Assembly: GCA_036365145.1 (NCBI GenBank)
Contig: JAEOAD010000012.1
Coordinates: forward strand, 42,662,501-42,726,500
DNA length: 64,000 nucleotides
Direction of reading: 5' to 3'
Source of the DNA: Orientallactaga sibirica
Taxonomy: Eukaryota; Chordata; Mammalia; Rodentia; Dipodidae
Of the stretch, positions 34,092 through 44,470 are shown in pieces. A program made the position numbers and the translations under genes. The notes below the pieces were generated by a model. It saw nothing but the letters and a program-made list of their open reading frames with translations. It was not told where the DNA came from and ran no database searches. Each line of letters begins with the position of its first letter. Position 1 is the first letter of the stretch.

Positions 34092-34800
34092 ACAAAGACA
34101 TAAAGCTACTGGAAAACATAGTGTACTTGAAAATAGGCTGTTATTTTTTACTTTGGCTGCTCCTATTTATTGGATTTTATGATGTGAAGAAAGATATTTA
34201 ACTTCTTTTAGTCTTATAAAATTGAGACCACATATTACTTTGAAATTCTGTGCATTTCTAATTAGATAATATATTCATCTACAGTTCTAAACACAATGTT
34301 TAGAAATTAAGAGTATTGCCACCTTATTTTTCATCTCTTGTGTTCTTTCCTAGTCAAACATATCTCAGAAGTTTTGCCAAAAAGAGACAAAAGGCACACT
34401 TTTGCTCAAAACAAATGTAGTCAGTTATGCTCCTAAACAATAGATTTTTTAATTCTGCTTTTTGTAATTTGATCTGAAACTTTATCTATCTTTTACCAAC
34501 TCTAGTTCTTGTATAGTTGCTTGGTTTTCTATTTAAACCTTACCTAGCATTATCAGTGGGTTCTACAATAGTTAAAATAACCATTATAAACATCATTGTT
34601 TCAGATCAAGCTTCTGTACTAGTACCTAAAAACCAGACAACACCAAAATGGTGTCAGTGCCACATGGTGAAACTGAATTTTAAGGATGTAGGCAGAAACA
34701 GACCAGCTATTTCTGAGAATGAAAGACTGATAGCAAACAATCAGAAAATATCAGCCCTCCTGAGTCAATAAAATAAGGATGTTCCTCTGTACCAACACAT
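34092..34800. other. Unassigned AT-rich stretch
   Basis: No repeat or gene recognised. The 84-codon ORF at 34517-34771 has no domain. Confidence 0.4.
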
Positions 34801-34802
34801 AT

Positions 34803-34914
34803 AAAAACATTTCACCAGTACATATACTCAAATTAGAATGATGTAGGAAAGAAGAGATCAGCATGGCCCCTAATAAAGTATGATATGTAAATTTTGGGAA
34901 TATTCCATATTTTT
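34803..34914 (+). pseudogene. U6 snRNA pseudogene
   Basis: Diverged but collinear copy of spliceosomal U6: 'acatatactcaaatta', 'gaagagatcagcatggcccc', 'tatgatatgtaaatttt' and the end 'attccatattttt'. These correspond to U6 acatatactaaaattgg, gaagattagcatggcccc, gatgacacgcaaattcg and gttccatatttt. The 5' stem-loop ('ttcaccagt' for cttcggcagc) is degraded. No U6 promoter elements are expected or seen, so it is non-functional. It is joined directly to L1 ORF1 sequence in the same orientation, so it was probably formed by an L1 template switch. Confidence 0.85.
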
Positions 34915-35132
34915 ACTAACAAACTGATGAATGAAATCATATTAGTTAGGAAGTCAATTCATAACCTAATAAATAAAATAAAAATCACAGTGGAAAACAT
35001 TTTCATCAATAGACTAGATCAAGAAGAAGAAAGAATATCCAGATGGAAGATAAGCCTGAGGAAATATTACATTCAGAAATCAAAAAAAGAAGCAAAGCAA
35101 GCATGACCACAACTTTCAAAAACTCTGGGATA
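34915..35132 (+). mobile_element. L1 ORF1 remnant, part 1 (coiled-coil region)
   Basis: The translation around 34960-35100 resembles the end of the L1 ORF1 coiled coil (motifs like INRLDQEEERIS). The frame is interrupted. The L1 sequence starts directly at the end of the U6 copy, so it is 5'-truncated inside ORF1. It continues after a SINE insertion at 35444. Confidence 0.7.
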
Positions 35133-35301
35133 GGGTTGGAGGGATGACTTAGCAGTTAAGGTGTTTGCCTGCAAAGCCAAAGGACCCAGGTTCAATTCCC
35201 AAGGATACACCTTAGCCAGATGCACAAGAAGGTGCAAGCATCTGGAGTTTGTTTGCAGTGGCTGGAGGCCCTCCCATGCCCATTCTCCCTATCTATCTAT
35301 C

Positions 35302-35360
<59 letters not shown>

Positions 35361-35433
35361 ATCTATCTATCTATCTCTATGTCTTTCTCCCCCTTTCTCT
35401 CTGTCAAATAATAAATATAAATATAAAAAGATC
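35133..35433 (+). mobile_element. tRNA-derived SINE (DIP-like) with (TATC)n in its tail
   Basis: 'gggttggagggatgacttag', 'ggttcaattcccaaggatac', 'gcatctggagtttgtttgca' and 'ccatgcccattctccc', then a (ATCT)n run and 'aaataataaatataaatata'. The flanks are ctctgggata at 35123-35132 and 35434-35443, an exact target duplication. It splits the L1 ORF1: the reading before it and 'rpnirvfgv' after it belong together. Confidence 0.93.
35290..35376. repeat. (ATCT)n tetranucleotide microsatellite
   Basis: About 20 atct units, interrupted by one catc near each end. It replaces most of the CT-rich SINE tail. Confidence 0.97.
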
Positions 35434-35443
35434 CTCTGGGATA

Positions 35444-36136
35444 TAATCAAGAGGCCAAACATAAGGGTTTTTGGTGTGGAAGAGGAGCTAAGATAAAAAC
35501 AAAAGGCATAGAAATCCCATTACACTGTAGCATAAAAATTCCAACTCTACAAAAAAATACATTCAAATGCAAGTGGCATTTAGAAATCTCAAGTAGACAT
35601 GAACATAAAAGGACCATTCCATGATACACTATAGTCAGACTTCAATACTGAAAAACAAAGAGACAATATTAAAAAGCTACAAGCAAAAAATAAAGATCTA
35701 CTTACAAAAACACACCCATCAGATATCTTAAGATTGCTATGTCTAGAAGAGTTCTTTTTTTAATTGATAGAGAATAGACCTTTTAAGATAAGCACTAATA
35801 AAAATAATGCATATACTACTAAGACAATATTACAGAGATACCTTAAAGAATCTTACACATGGAAGAGGAAGACAGACACACATACGGGCATGAAAGAAAA
35901 TTAATTTAATGAAAGGTATAGATGAACAAATGAAAATTCAGGAAGAATCTAATATGAATAAAAAATGAAAACAACAATATTTAAACCATCTAGTGAAAAA
36001 TTCTTAGCAAGTTCCTTTCAAAAATAATACTACAATGGTCTTAAATCTCCAGATAAAGGATGTAAAGTATATGATTGAATTGAAAACAAGACCTATAAGT
36101 TTTCTGTCTGCAAGAAGAACACCTTACTATAAAAAA
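35444..36136 (+). mobile_element. L1 remnant, part 2: end of ORF1 to start of ORF2
   Basis: Starts with ORF1-like 'RPNIRVFGVEEE' and ends with the ORF2 endonuclease start: 'aatactacaatggtcttaaa', 'gaaaacaagacctataag' and 'ctgtctgcaagaagaacacc', the DNA equivalent of the conserved NxNG...QET region. The frame is broken by many stops; the element is old. Confidence 0.65.
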
Positions 36137-36150
36137 AAAACACACAGTCT

Positions 36151-36391
36151 GGGCTGGAGAGATGTCTTAGCGGTTAAGGAACGCACCTGCAAAGCCTAAG
36201 GACCCAAGTTCAATTCTCCAGGTCCCGCATAAGCCAGATGCACATGGTCATACATACGTCTGGAGTTCGTTTGCAGCGGTAGAGACCCTGGTGTGCCCAT
36301 TCTCATTCACTCTCTCTTTTTCCCTCCCCCTCTCTCTGTCTCAAATAAATAAATAAATAAATAAATAAATAAAATAAAAATCTAAAATAAC
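36151..36391 (+). mobile_element. tRNA-derived SINE (DIP-like) with (AAAT)n tail
   Basis: 'gggctggagagatgtcttag', 'caagttcaattctccaggtc', 'tctggagttcgtttgcagcg' and 'gtgtgcccattctcattcac', then (aaat)n. The flanks are aaaacacacagtct at 36137-36150 and aaaatacacagtct at 36392-36405, a 14-bp duplication with one mismatch. Near the consensus, so younger than the L1 it interrupts. Confidence 0.95.
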
Positions 36392-36405
36392 AAAATACAC
36401 AGTCT

Positions 36406-36963
36406 TCAGTTTAAAATATAGAAAATGGAATGCCAAATAAGGAGAAGCCTAAAGCAATGGAAGTCCCTATCATTAATTTGAGTCAAAATTATAAGAAGTA
36501 GAGAACATTGAGATTACTAAAAGTAACAATATATCAAGAAGATAGACCGATTATAGTTATGTATGCATCATATGTTAGTTCACCCAAGCTTATGAAATAA
36601 TCACTAGTGGACACAAGGGGATAGATAGGTCTTGGTATAATAATTGATGATTTCAATACCCCATGCTCAAGTCTCCAAATATCAACAGACGTCAGAGTTA
36701 AACTGTATTGTATTTCAAATAGACAGAGCAGACTTCTACAGAATATTTGATGCAATATCTGTGAAATATCAATTCCTCTCAGCAGCTTAGTCTATAAAAG
36801 TAGATCACATTTAAGGCAGTAAAGTCAATCTCAACATATGCAAAAGATTAAATAATTTCTTTTATCTTAACACATTATAATGAAGTAAAGTCAGAAACTA
36901 ATACACGAGAAGCTATCCAAATACTTGGAGATTGAATATACCCTATAATAATCAGTTGGCCAT
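36406..36963 (+). mobile_element. L1 remnant, part 3: ORF2 endonuclease region
   Basis: 'gtataataattgatgatttc' followed by 'aataccccatgctcaa' corresponds to the VGDFN region of the endonuclease. Further on are 'gacttctacagaatattt' (the DIYRxFH-type region), 'cctctcagcagcttagtcta' and 'gagattgaatatac', which ends the region. No frame is open. Confidence 0.7.
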
Positions 36964-37462
36964 TGTGGTGGTTTGAATGTAAAATGGACTCCCACAGACT
37001 TGTGTTTGTGAATAAGCCTCATACTGAGTCCCCAGCTGATGGCACCTTTGGATGATGGAGCTTTGCTGGAGGAGGTGTGTAAACTAGGTGAGGGCCTTGG
37101 ATTATACAGTCCATTCCTCCTTGGCAGTTTGCTCACTCTTGCTGCTTTTTTTCCAGCTGATATAAGAAGTGAGACCTTACTCTCTGTTCTGGTGTTGTTT
37201 GAGGTTGTGGAATCTTTAGAAGGTGGAACCTTGTAGGAGGAAGTGGCTTACCAGGGACATGTTTTAAGGCTTTATAGAATGGCTCTATTTTCTATTTGCC
37301 CTGTCTGCACTTGCTGCCTGCTGATGAAATGTGAGCAGCTGGCCTCCCACTCTTGCAGTCATGCCTTTCCTGTTATGATGGAATGTGTCCTCTGAAACTT
37401 TAAGCCTAAATAAATCCTTTCTTAAACTGCTTATTTTCAAGTATTTTATCACCTTAAAAGTA
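36964..37462 (+). mobile_element. ORR1-like (ERVL-MaLR) LTR inserted in L1
   Basis: Starts TGTGGTGGTTTGAATG, then 'tgagtccccagctgatggca', 'agctttgctggaggaggtgt', 'ggctttatagaatggctcta', 'ctgatgaaatgtgagcagct', 'atgcctttcctgttatgatg', 'gcctaaataaatcctttctt' (containing aataaa) and 'tattttatcacctt'. These match ORR1-type LTRs in order. The terminal bases after 'aaaagtaa' are missing; L1 sequence begins there. The two ORFs here are not genes. Confidence 0.8.
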
Positions 37463-38335
37463 AGGGTTTAATATTTAGAATATATAAATAACTGAAAAAA
37501 AGTAGCACCAAAAGAAATCATTCCTCCAAAAAATGGGAAAAGAATAGAACAGATGATTTTCAAGATAAGTAAAATAGCCAATACAGATATGAAAATATTT
37601 TCAACATCTTTAGCCTTTGGAGAAATGCAAATCCAAACTGCTTTGAGATTCCATCTCACCCTGTCAGAATGGTTATCAGCAAGGAAACAAACTCCATCAA
37701 ATCCTAGTGAGAATGCAGGGGAAACACACCTGATGGAAATGTAAATTATTTTTCTCATTATGAAAATTGGTTTGAAGATTCCTCAAAAAAAAAAAGAAAC
37801 ATTGAACTACAATAGGATAGAGCTATACTACTATGTCTTCATAATACAGATATCTGCACACCCATGCTTATTGTGATATCCTTCACAATAATCTAATTAT
37901 TGAATTAGACTAGATATCTATCAACAGTCAAGCAGATAACAAAAACATAGTTCATATTCACAAAGGAGTTTTATTCTGCCATAAACAAAAAAAAACATGT
38001 CTTTTGCAAATAAATGGATGAAATACTGAATCATCATGTTAAATGAAATATGCCAGACTTAGAGATAAATATCATATTTTCTCTCATATACTATATATAA
38101 TCTTAACATGAAAATAGAAGAATACTCCTTGGGGGTCAAAAGAAGGTCACCAGGAGGGGAAGAAGCAAGAAGAGTAATTCTGGGGTGACTATGAGCAAAG
38201 TAAATTATATGCCTATATGAAGATGCTATGTGTAGAATCATGAGCAATATTAGGGAGATTAGTTTAGAGTTAGTGTCAGTCAGGCTAGGTGATAACATAT
38301 GCAAAATGAGCTTTTGTTTAAAGCATATGTCCATG
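37463..38335 (+). mobile_element. L1 remnant, part 4: end of ORF2 and 3' UTR
   Basis: 'gtttaatatttagaatatat' is the KGLISRIYKE-type C-terminal ORF2 region, then 'gaaatgcaaatccaaactgc', 'gattccatctcaccctgtca', 'ctgcacacccatgcttattg', 'caaataaatggatgaaatac' and 'catcatgttaaatgaaatat', standard L1 3' landmarks. The reverse transcriptase region that should lie between part 3 and this part is absent. ORFs at 37468-37758, 37553-37744 and 38059-38334 are repeat shadows. Confidence 0.8.
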
Positions 38336-38585
38336 CACTATCACTGGTTGCTTCTGCTTCATTATGCCTCCAAATAATGTTTTTCTACAAGGAAAAAATA
38401 AGGAAAAGACAGGTCTAGAGTCACCAGTGGAAATTACATGACTATTGTCAAATCATATTGTATAAACTTTACCTGCCAAGCAAGTCAAGTGGCTATGCCT
38501 AATCTTAAGAAATTAGAGAAAAGAAAGATGATTTGCTTGCAAATAATAGATACTGGTTAAGAAAATAATGCCTGTAGAAATAATG
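38336..38585. other. Unassigned stretch
   Basis: No gene or repeat recognised. Confidence 0.4.
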
Positions 38586-38586
38586 A

Positions 38587-38795
38587 CTGAATAAATGGCT
38601 CAGCAGTTAAGACACTTGCCTACTAAGCCTATGTTCAATTCCCCAGTACCCACATAAAGCCAGGTGCACAAAGTGGTGCATGCAATCATTTGCAATGGCT
38701 AAAGACCCTGACACACTCAGTCTCTCTGTCTCTCTCTCCATGTCTGACTCTCTCTGCTTGCAAATAAATGAATGAAAAAAATTTAAAAAAAAAGA
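38587..38795 (+). mobile_element. tRNA-derived SINE (DIP-like)
   Basis: 'gaataaatggctcagcagtt', 'gttcaattccccagtaccca', 'aagccaggtgcacaaagtgg' and 'tgcaatggctaaagaccctg', then a CT tail and A-rich end. Moderately diverged; no clear target duplication. A B1 follows within 10 bp in the same orientation. Confidence 0.88.
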
Positions 38796-38802
38796 AAATA
38801 TT

Positions 38803-38972
38803 CCTAGGTGTGGTGGCACATACCTTTAATCCCAGCACTTGGGAGGCAGAGGTAGGAGGATTGCTGTGAGTTCGAAGCCACCCTGAGACTACATTGTGAA
38901 TTCCAGGTCAGTCTGAACTATAGTGAGACACGACCTTGAAAAATCAATAATAATAATAATAATAATAATAAT
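38803..38972 (+). mobile_element. B1-type SINE with (AAT)n tail
   Basis: 'ctaggtgtggtggcacatac', 'ctttaatcccagcacttggg', 'aggcagaggtaggaggattg', 'gttcgaagccaccctgagac' and 'ccaggtcagtctgaactata', then (aat)n at 38947-38972. Confidence 0.93.
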
Positions 38973-38974
38973 GC

Positions 38975-39960
38975 TTTCCATAGAGATTATGTGAGCTATT
39001 TTGGAGAAAGATCATGGTAGAAACCAGTGGAAAGTAATAAACATTTAAACACACTTGGGGTACCTTTGAGAATAGAATTTAAAGATATGCTGATGCATCA
39101 GAGGTAGGACTATTAATGTAGTGGAACAGCTAAATTACCACTCCATAATGAAAAAATTGAACTCATATGAATAGAGCAGACTTTTGCTGTGTGGGGAAGC
39201 CTAAGGATTTAAAAGCTTAAAAGTTACAAGTTTATAAATATCAATAGGCCATACATGGAGATGTTATGGGCAAAGCACTCAGTGGACAGAATGAAGCTAA
39301 AGGTGAAGATTTGAGAGGCAAGTATTAGAGGTATTAAATGCTAAGATATCACCTGAGGATCTGACAGGTGACTGGATTTGAAAGGTAAGTAAAATATAAA
39401 GTTAAAATGGAAGTTTATTTTGTAGCTATCAGATGGAGGATAATATTTTCAGCTACAGCACAGGAAAAACTAGGAAAAATAATGCAGGGTTAAGAAAATA
39501 CCTTAAATTTGAACATTTTTAGAATGAGCTGTCTTAGAATGTTGATATTATTAATGAGAAGATAGACAAAATTGAGAACAGAATTTTTTTCAGGGGACTT
39601 CTAACCATTGGGAAGGAAGAGATCATCTAGAAAAGTATTCAGTGATATACCAAAAAGGTGTCATCAAAATCAAGATGACTGAGATCTTCAAGATGGAGGA
39701 GGTGATTCACAGTGTCAAATGTGAAAATATATGTTCAGACCTAGAGTTTGGATTGTCTGACAACTCATAGGCTTGAATTATCTGTATTTAGTGCCTCAAC
39801 TCAGATGACTTAAGTTAACTTTAACTCAAGATTATTTCTCTGCTTCTAAAGAAATTTTGTGTTTCTAAGACTGCTTAGGAACAAGATTGAGAAGTAGTAG
39901 AAAAAAAAAAAAAACTTTATTTTCTACATTAAGATAAGAAAAGTTATTCAGCACACCTGA
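38975..39960. other. AT-rich stretch, nothing assigned
   Basis: No gene. A 15-base A-run lies at 39900-39914. Resemblance to old L2 antisense sequence around 39000-39400 is too weak to call. Confidence 0.4.
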
Positions 39961-39962
39961 AA

Positions 39963-40035
39963 ATAATAGCTAATATTTATTGATCTGCCTTATGTATATA
40001 TGTACATCTTGCACTTGTTACTAACTTATATGAGG
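39963..40035 (-). mobile_element. Possible MIR fragment
   Basis: 'ataatagctaatatttattg' followed by 'tcttgcacttgttactaact' resembles the antisense MIR start (aatagctaacatttattgag...). Very short; tentative. Confidence 0.35.
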
Positions 40036-40500
40036 AGAGAGTGCAATCAAGACGGAGCTATGCTGAACAATTTCTCCCAGCTTAAGATGTTCCATTTCCT
40101 AAGACAAGATTTGGGAAAGCTTGGACAACTGTAGGCTATTCCTCCTTACCTCACAGTGTGGAACTCCTAGCCCACTACATTTATTCTGGAAACTGCAGTC
40201 ATGAAAAAAGTTCAGAGTAAAGAACTGAATTGGTCTGAGGCCCCTTGAATATCTGTCCTATAATTCTCCATTCTGTGTTCTTTATATTTGTACTTATTCT
40301 CACATACAATTCACCAAAATCTGCTTTATGAACAAAAGTGAAAGAAAAACATTCTTAAGTACACATTCCATACTCTGCTCTAAGGACAATTTTCCTTCCT
40401 TTCTGTTGCAAAATCCCTTGAAACTTTGAGTAAAAATAATTATCTCTGTGTTTTTCTTCTCCATTCTCTCCACCTTACTTTTACCTCCATAATTTGCTGG
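40036..40500. other. Unassigned stretch
   Basis: No gene or repeat recognised. Confidence 0.4.
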
Positions 40501-40501
40501 C

Positions 40502-40846
40502 TGTTGGTAGTTACCTTCTCATTGCTGGGACAAAACACCTGACCAAAAGCAGCTGATGGGAGAAAAGTTTTTATTCTGGCTCAGTCTGGAGGCAAAGATC
40601 CATGATGGCAGGGAAAAGCATGGCATGAGCAGAGGCTGGACATACCTCTCTGCCCCCAAAGGTGGAAAACAACAACAGGAGTGTGAGCACAACTTTAGCA
40701 AAGGAGAGGTGGCTATAACACCCTAAAACCCATTCCCAGAAATTCACTTCCTTGAGCAAGGCTCCACCTCCAAAATTGCCATCAGCTGGGGACCAAGCAT
40801 TCAAAACACATGAATTTATGGGGGACATCTAATTCAAAACACCACC
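40502..40846 (-). mobile_element. ORR1-like (ERVL-MaLR) LTR, antisense
   Basis: Reverse complement starts TGGTGTTTTGAATTAGATGT, then 'gcttggtccccagctgatgg', 'gtggagccttgctcaaggaa' and 'gctcatgccatgcttttccc', and ends in 'gagaaggtaactaccaaca'. The plus-strand view shows 'ccaaaagcagctgatgggag' near the start. It appears complete at about 345 bp. The flanks ctggc (40497-40501) and ctgga (40847-40851) are a possible imperfect target duplication. The two minus-strand ORFs are LTR-derived, not genes. Confidence 0.85.
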
Positions 40847-40879
40847 CTGGACTTTTTATTTATTGAAGCTACATTTATT

Positions 40880-41480
40880 ATATATCTTTGATTCCTTTTT
40901 GAATCCACTCTTTCTGCCATTTAAAGTATATTAGACAGGATTACTTAATAAAACATACACCAACTTATGTCATTGCTCCACAAAAAATCTCCAATCATTT
41001 TACATCTATATCAAAGACCTTTGTAACCTGATACCTTCTCAGAAAATTATCCCATCACTTGAACTTCATTTTCTATTCTTTCCCCTGTCTTTGTTGGATT
41101 CTTTTTAGTGTCTCTGCTATGATTTGTACACACAGTGTATTTTCTTGATTCAGATTTTCTACTTATTACTCTTCATCTAGAACAAATATTTTTACTTTTG
41201 AACATCTGTTTCACTATCTGCTGCCCCCCTTCCTGTGACATCTTGCTTGACTACCTTTGCAAACTATGAATGGTCTCCTAAGGGCCTTTTGACCATGTAT
41301 TCTCTTTTATCCTGTTATTTTGCTCTGGTAATTCAATGGCAAGTTATATATATCAATTTTTAAAATTGTTACTTTGCTCAAGAATCAGGAATGCAGATAC
41401 TAAACTTTGTTACTCTGTTTTCTTGGTGCCTATAACAATGCATGGTATCAAATAAATAATATGTATATTATTCCTATTGA
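40880..41480 (+). mobile_element. L2 LINE 3' region
   Basis: 'tgtcattgctccacaaaaaa', 'tctccaatcattttacatct', 'atatcaaagacctttgtaac', 'ctgataccttctcagaaaat', 'gtgacatcttgcttgactac' and the end 'ggtgcctataacaatgcatg' with 'tatcaaataaat'. In order these match the L2 3' region (consensus end ...cagtgcctggcacatag...caataaat). Old. Confidence 0.65.
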
Positions 41481-42880
41481 TAATACTCAGTGACATTAAA
41501 AGCCTTGCTTATTTAGTTAGGTTTTACAGTTTTTCAAGCCCAGACAAATGTTAGTCCAGAGCCTATACTTTTATTCAATGTATGATATATTCACGGAAAT
41601 TTGTAACTTTCTACTTAGTTCTTAAAGTACCCTTGCTTCAATTCAGAAATTTTTATTACCCTTCACATTTCTCCATGTGAATCATTTTAGCCTAATTCAT
41701 TTGTACAAGTACATTTCTGACAGGAAGGAGGACTATGATATAGTCTCCTGTCCCCAGAGACAAATCTATCTAGTCATCCTCAAGCAGAATGTCAGTTTGT
41801 ATGGAAAGCTTTCCTAATATAACTATGCGCTAAAAGTTGAAAGAAATTGCAATAGACTGTTGAGCAGATGGCATTATTAATTTTGTTCTTAAAAATAAGA
41901 GTGATTAAATAACTGGATAATGCTTTAATGTATAATATTATTTGAGAAATAAGTGGAAATAAATAAAGTAAAGTGAACAAACACTATACAAACATCTTGA
42001 CATTGTAGGTATGAGAATTACTGAAAAATAAAGCACTTCACAAAAGAACTGAGAATAGACACAATTATTTCTTTTTTTTTGTTGTTGTTTAGCTAGATTT
42101 CTTATTTTTAGATAAAATCACACTGAAAGGCAGGCATTTCAGTGAGTACTCTAAGCTTTTTTGTATTGCAGCTTTTTGGGTGGTAACTAAATAGTTGCAA
42201 GAGAAAATTCAGTATAATATTCTTTAATTAAAAGCCAACACCATCTTTTTACATATATGCATATATACAAACAAATAAGCAAACAATGCAGGCCAAAATT
42301 TAAGTCTCTATATACCTCCAAATCAACACTATTAGGGAAAAAGTCACTTAATTGCTCTGTCCCTGTTTATACAACTAAAGCTAAACTGTATTTGAATTGT
42401 GTCGAGAAAATTCTATTACCTTCTGTGATAATAGAATGAATTTAAATCAATTGCATTTATCTACATTCCATGATTTGATAACAAGATGAGCATAATATGA
42501 ATCAATGTGGATAAGAATAAATTATACAAATCTTTACCACCTGTTCTTCCTATCCTGCACTTTTCAACTTACAATGTCTTTGAAAAAATTGCTTGGCTTT
42601 CCTAAAGAAAATAAAAGTAAACTAGGACTTTGTAATACAGTTTGCATGAAGCAATTCACATGCCTTAAGAGATAAAACAAGGGAACAAATTATTCCCAAA
42701 TAAACTCAGGTTATAGAATATAGAGAAAGTATTTCAAATAGGTTCTTCAGAAATTCAATCAAAATGTATCATTAATGTTAGCAATGAAGCAAAGTTATTT
42801 TTCAAAGTATATTTAGTTTGAATATTTAATATAAAACCTTTGATTTAAGTATAATAGAAGTAATATATATGAAATTATAA

Positions 42881-42886
<6 letters not shown>
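41481..42886. other. AT-rich stretch, nothing assigned
   Basis: No gene or repeat recognised; a T-run at about 42071-42080. Short ORFs are at chance level. Confidence 0.45.

Positions 42887-42889
<3 letters not shown>

Positions 42890-42938
<49 letters not shown>
42890..42938. repeat. (AT)n microsatellite
   Basis: About 24 uninterrupted at units, next to the truncated end of an antisense L1. The 60-codon minus-strand ORF here is an artefact of this repeat. Confidence 0.97.
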
Positions 42939-42940
<2 letters not shown>

Positions 42941-43019
42941 AAGAAAATCTTCGGGCTATATTTGCATATTTGTGTGCATATATAAAGAAACATGTAATAT
43001 GCTAACAAGAAAATGGGAC

Positions 43020-44470
43020 AAACTCACTGACTTCTTTTTCTGTGCATTTGTTTATTTGCTTTTAGGAAGGCTACTGATTTTTGTGTGTTAATTTTTTATC
43101 TTATCACTTTGCTGAAGGAATTTGTCACCTTTAGAAGTTTTTATGTAGTCTTTCAGGTCACTTATGTATAGGATTATTTCTTCTGCAAATATGGCTAGTT
43201 GGAATTCTTCCTTTCCAATTTGTATCCCATTTATATCCTCCTCCTATCTGATTGCTTGGACTAGGGCTTCCATTACTATGTCAAAGAGTGGTGAGAGTGG
43301 GCACCCTGTCTTGTTCCTGATCTTAATAGGAACTTTCAATGGTGAATTTTTCCCTATTATGTATGATTTTTGCTTTATGTGCTTTGTATATAGCCTTTAT
43401 TATGATGAGATATAGCCTCTCCACTGTTTTGACCTTGAAGTAGTGTTGAAGGACTTCTCTACATCAATTGAAGTTATCAGGTGAGTCTTGTGTTTAAGAT
43501 TATTTATGTGGTGCATTTACATTAATTGATTTCCATATGCATTCCATCCCTATATCCCTGGAATGAGGCCTGCTTGATTGAAGTGGATAATACTTTTGAT
43601 TTGTTGATGAATTCTGTTTGCAGGGATTTCATTCAGCATTTTTGGATCTAAATTCATCAGGGATATAGGTATATTGTTTTCTTTTCTTGTATCACTGTCT
43701 GGTTTTGGTATTATGGTGATGCTAGCTTCATAGAACGAGTTGGGGAGCATTCCCTGTTCTCCAATTATGTTAAAATACTTGAGAAAAAGTAGTTTCCATT
43801 CTCGGATCAAGAAATTAGTAGAATTTGGTTGAGAATACATCAGGTCCTGGACTTTTCCTTTTGGAGAGATTTTTCATTACATTTTCAATCTTGATGGATG
43901 TAATAGGTGTGTTTAGGAGATTTAGCTGCTCTGAGTTTAGCTTTGGTAGATAGTATGTGTCTAGGAATTTGTCCATTTCTTCCAGGTTATCCAATTTTGT
44001 GGAGCAGAAGCTTTGGAAGTAAGTTCTGATGATTCTTTCAATTTCATTTATGTCTATTGTGACCTCTCCTTTTTCATTTCTGATTTGGTTAATTTGAGAG
44101 TTCTCTTCTTTCATTTGATTAAATTAGCCAAGGGCTTATAAGTCTTGTTTATTTTGTCAAATAACCAGCTCTCCATTTCATCAATTTTCTTAATTGTTTT
44201 CTTATTTGTATTAATTTCTACTCTGTTCTTAATTGTTTCTTTCCATCTGGAGCTCTTAGTGTTGGATTCTTCTTGTATTTCCAACTCCTTCACGTGAAGG
44301 ATTATGTTATTAATTTGAGATCTCTCTGTCGTTGTTATGAAGGCTTTTAGTGCTTTGAATTTTCCCCTAAGGATTGCCTTCATTGTATCACATAAGTTTT
44401 GGTATGTTGTGTTCTCTTTATCATTAAGATCAAGAAATTTTACAATTCCCTTTTTAATTTTGTCCATGAC
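43020..44470 (-). mobile_element. L1 ORF2 remnant: region before RT and first part of RT, 3' end missing
   Basis: Read on the minus strand. The part at 44114-44467 carries the inter-domain region (motifs like LRGKFKAL, ERSQINN, WLFDKINK). Part 43815-44114 carries the RT start (KLDNLEEMDKFLDTYYLPKL, SPGPD). Part 43550-43840 carries [17 protein letters not shown] and ISLMN. About 43190-43430 carries GCPLSPL and a block where the catalytic FADD is altered to FAEE. Frameshifts and stops separate the parts, so it is inactive. The sequence stops near 43020, roughly 50 codons after the FAEE site; the rest of RT, the C-terminal region and the 3' UTR are absent. Confidence 0.93.

Noticed and set aside
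34803..34914. A functional U6 snRNA gene
   Set aside because: The 5' stem-loop and several core bases are altered, and it is fused to L1 sequence.
35290..35376. CRISPR-like repeat array
   Set aside because: It is a simple tetranucleotide run without unique spacers, in a eukaryotic SINE tail.
43164..43415. An 83-codon plus-strand ORF with hydrophobic content
   Set aside because: It is the antisense of the L1 reverse transcriptase region.
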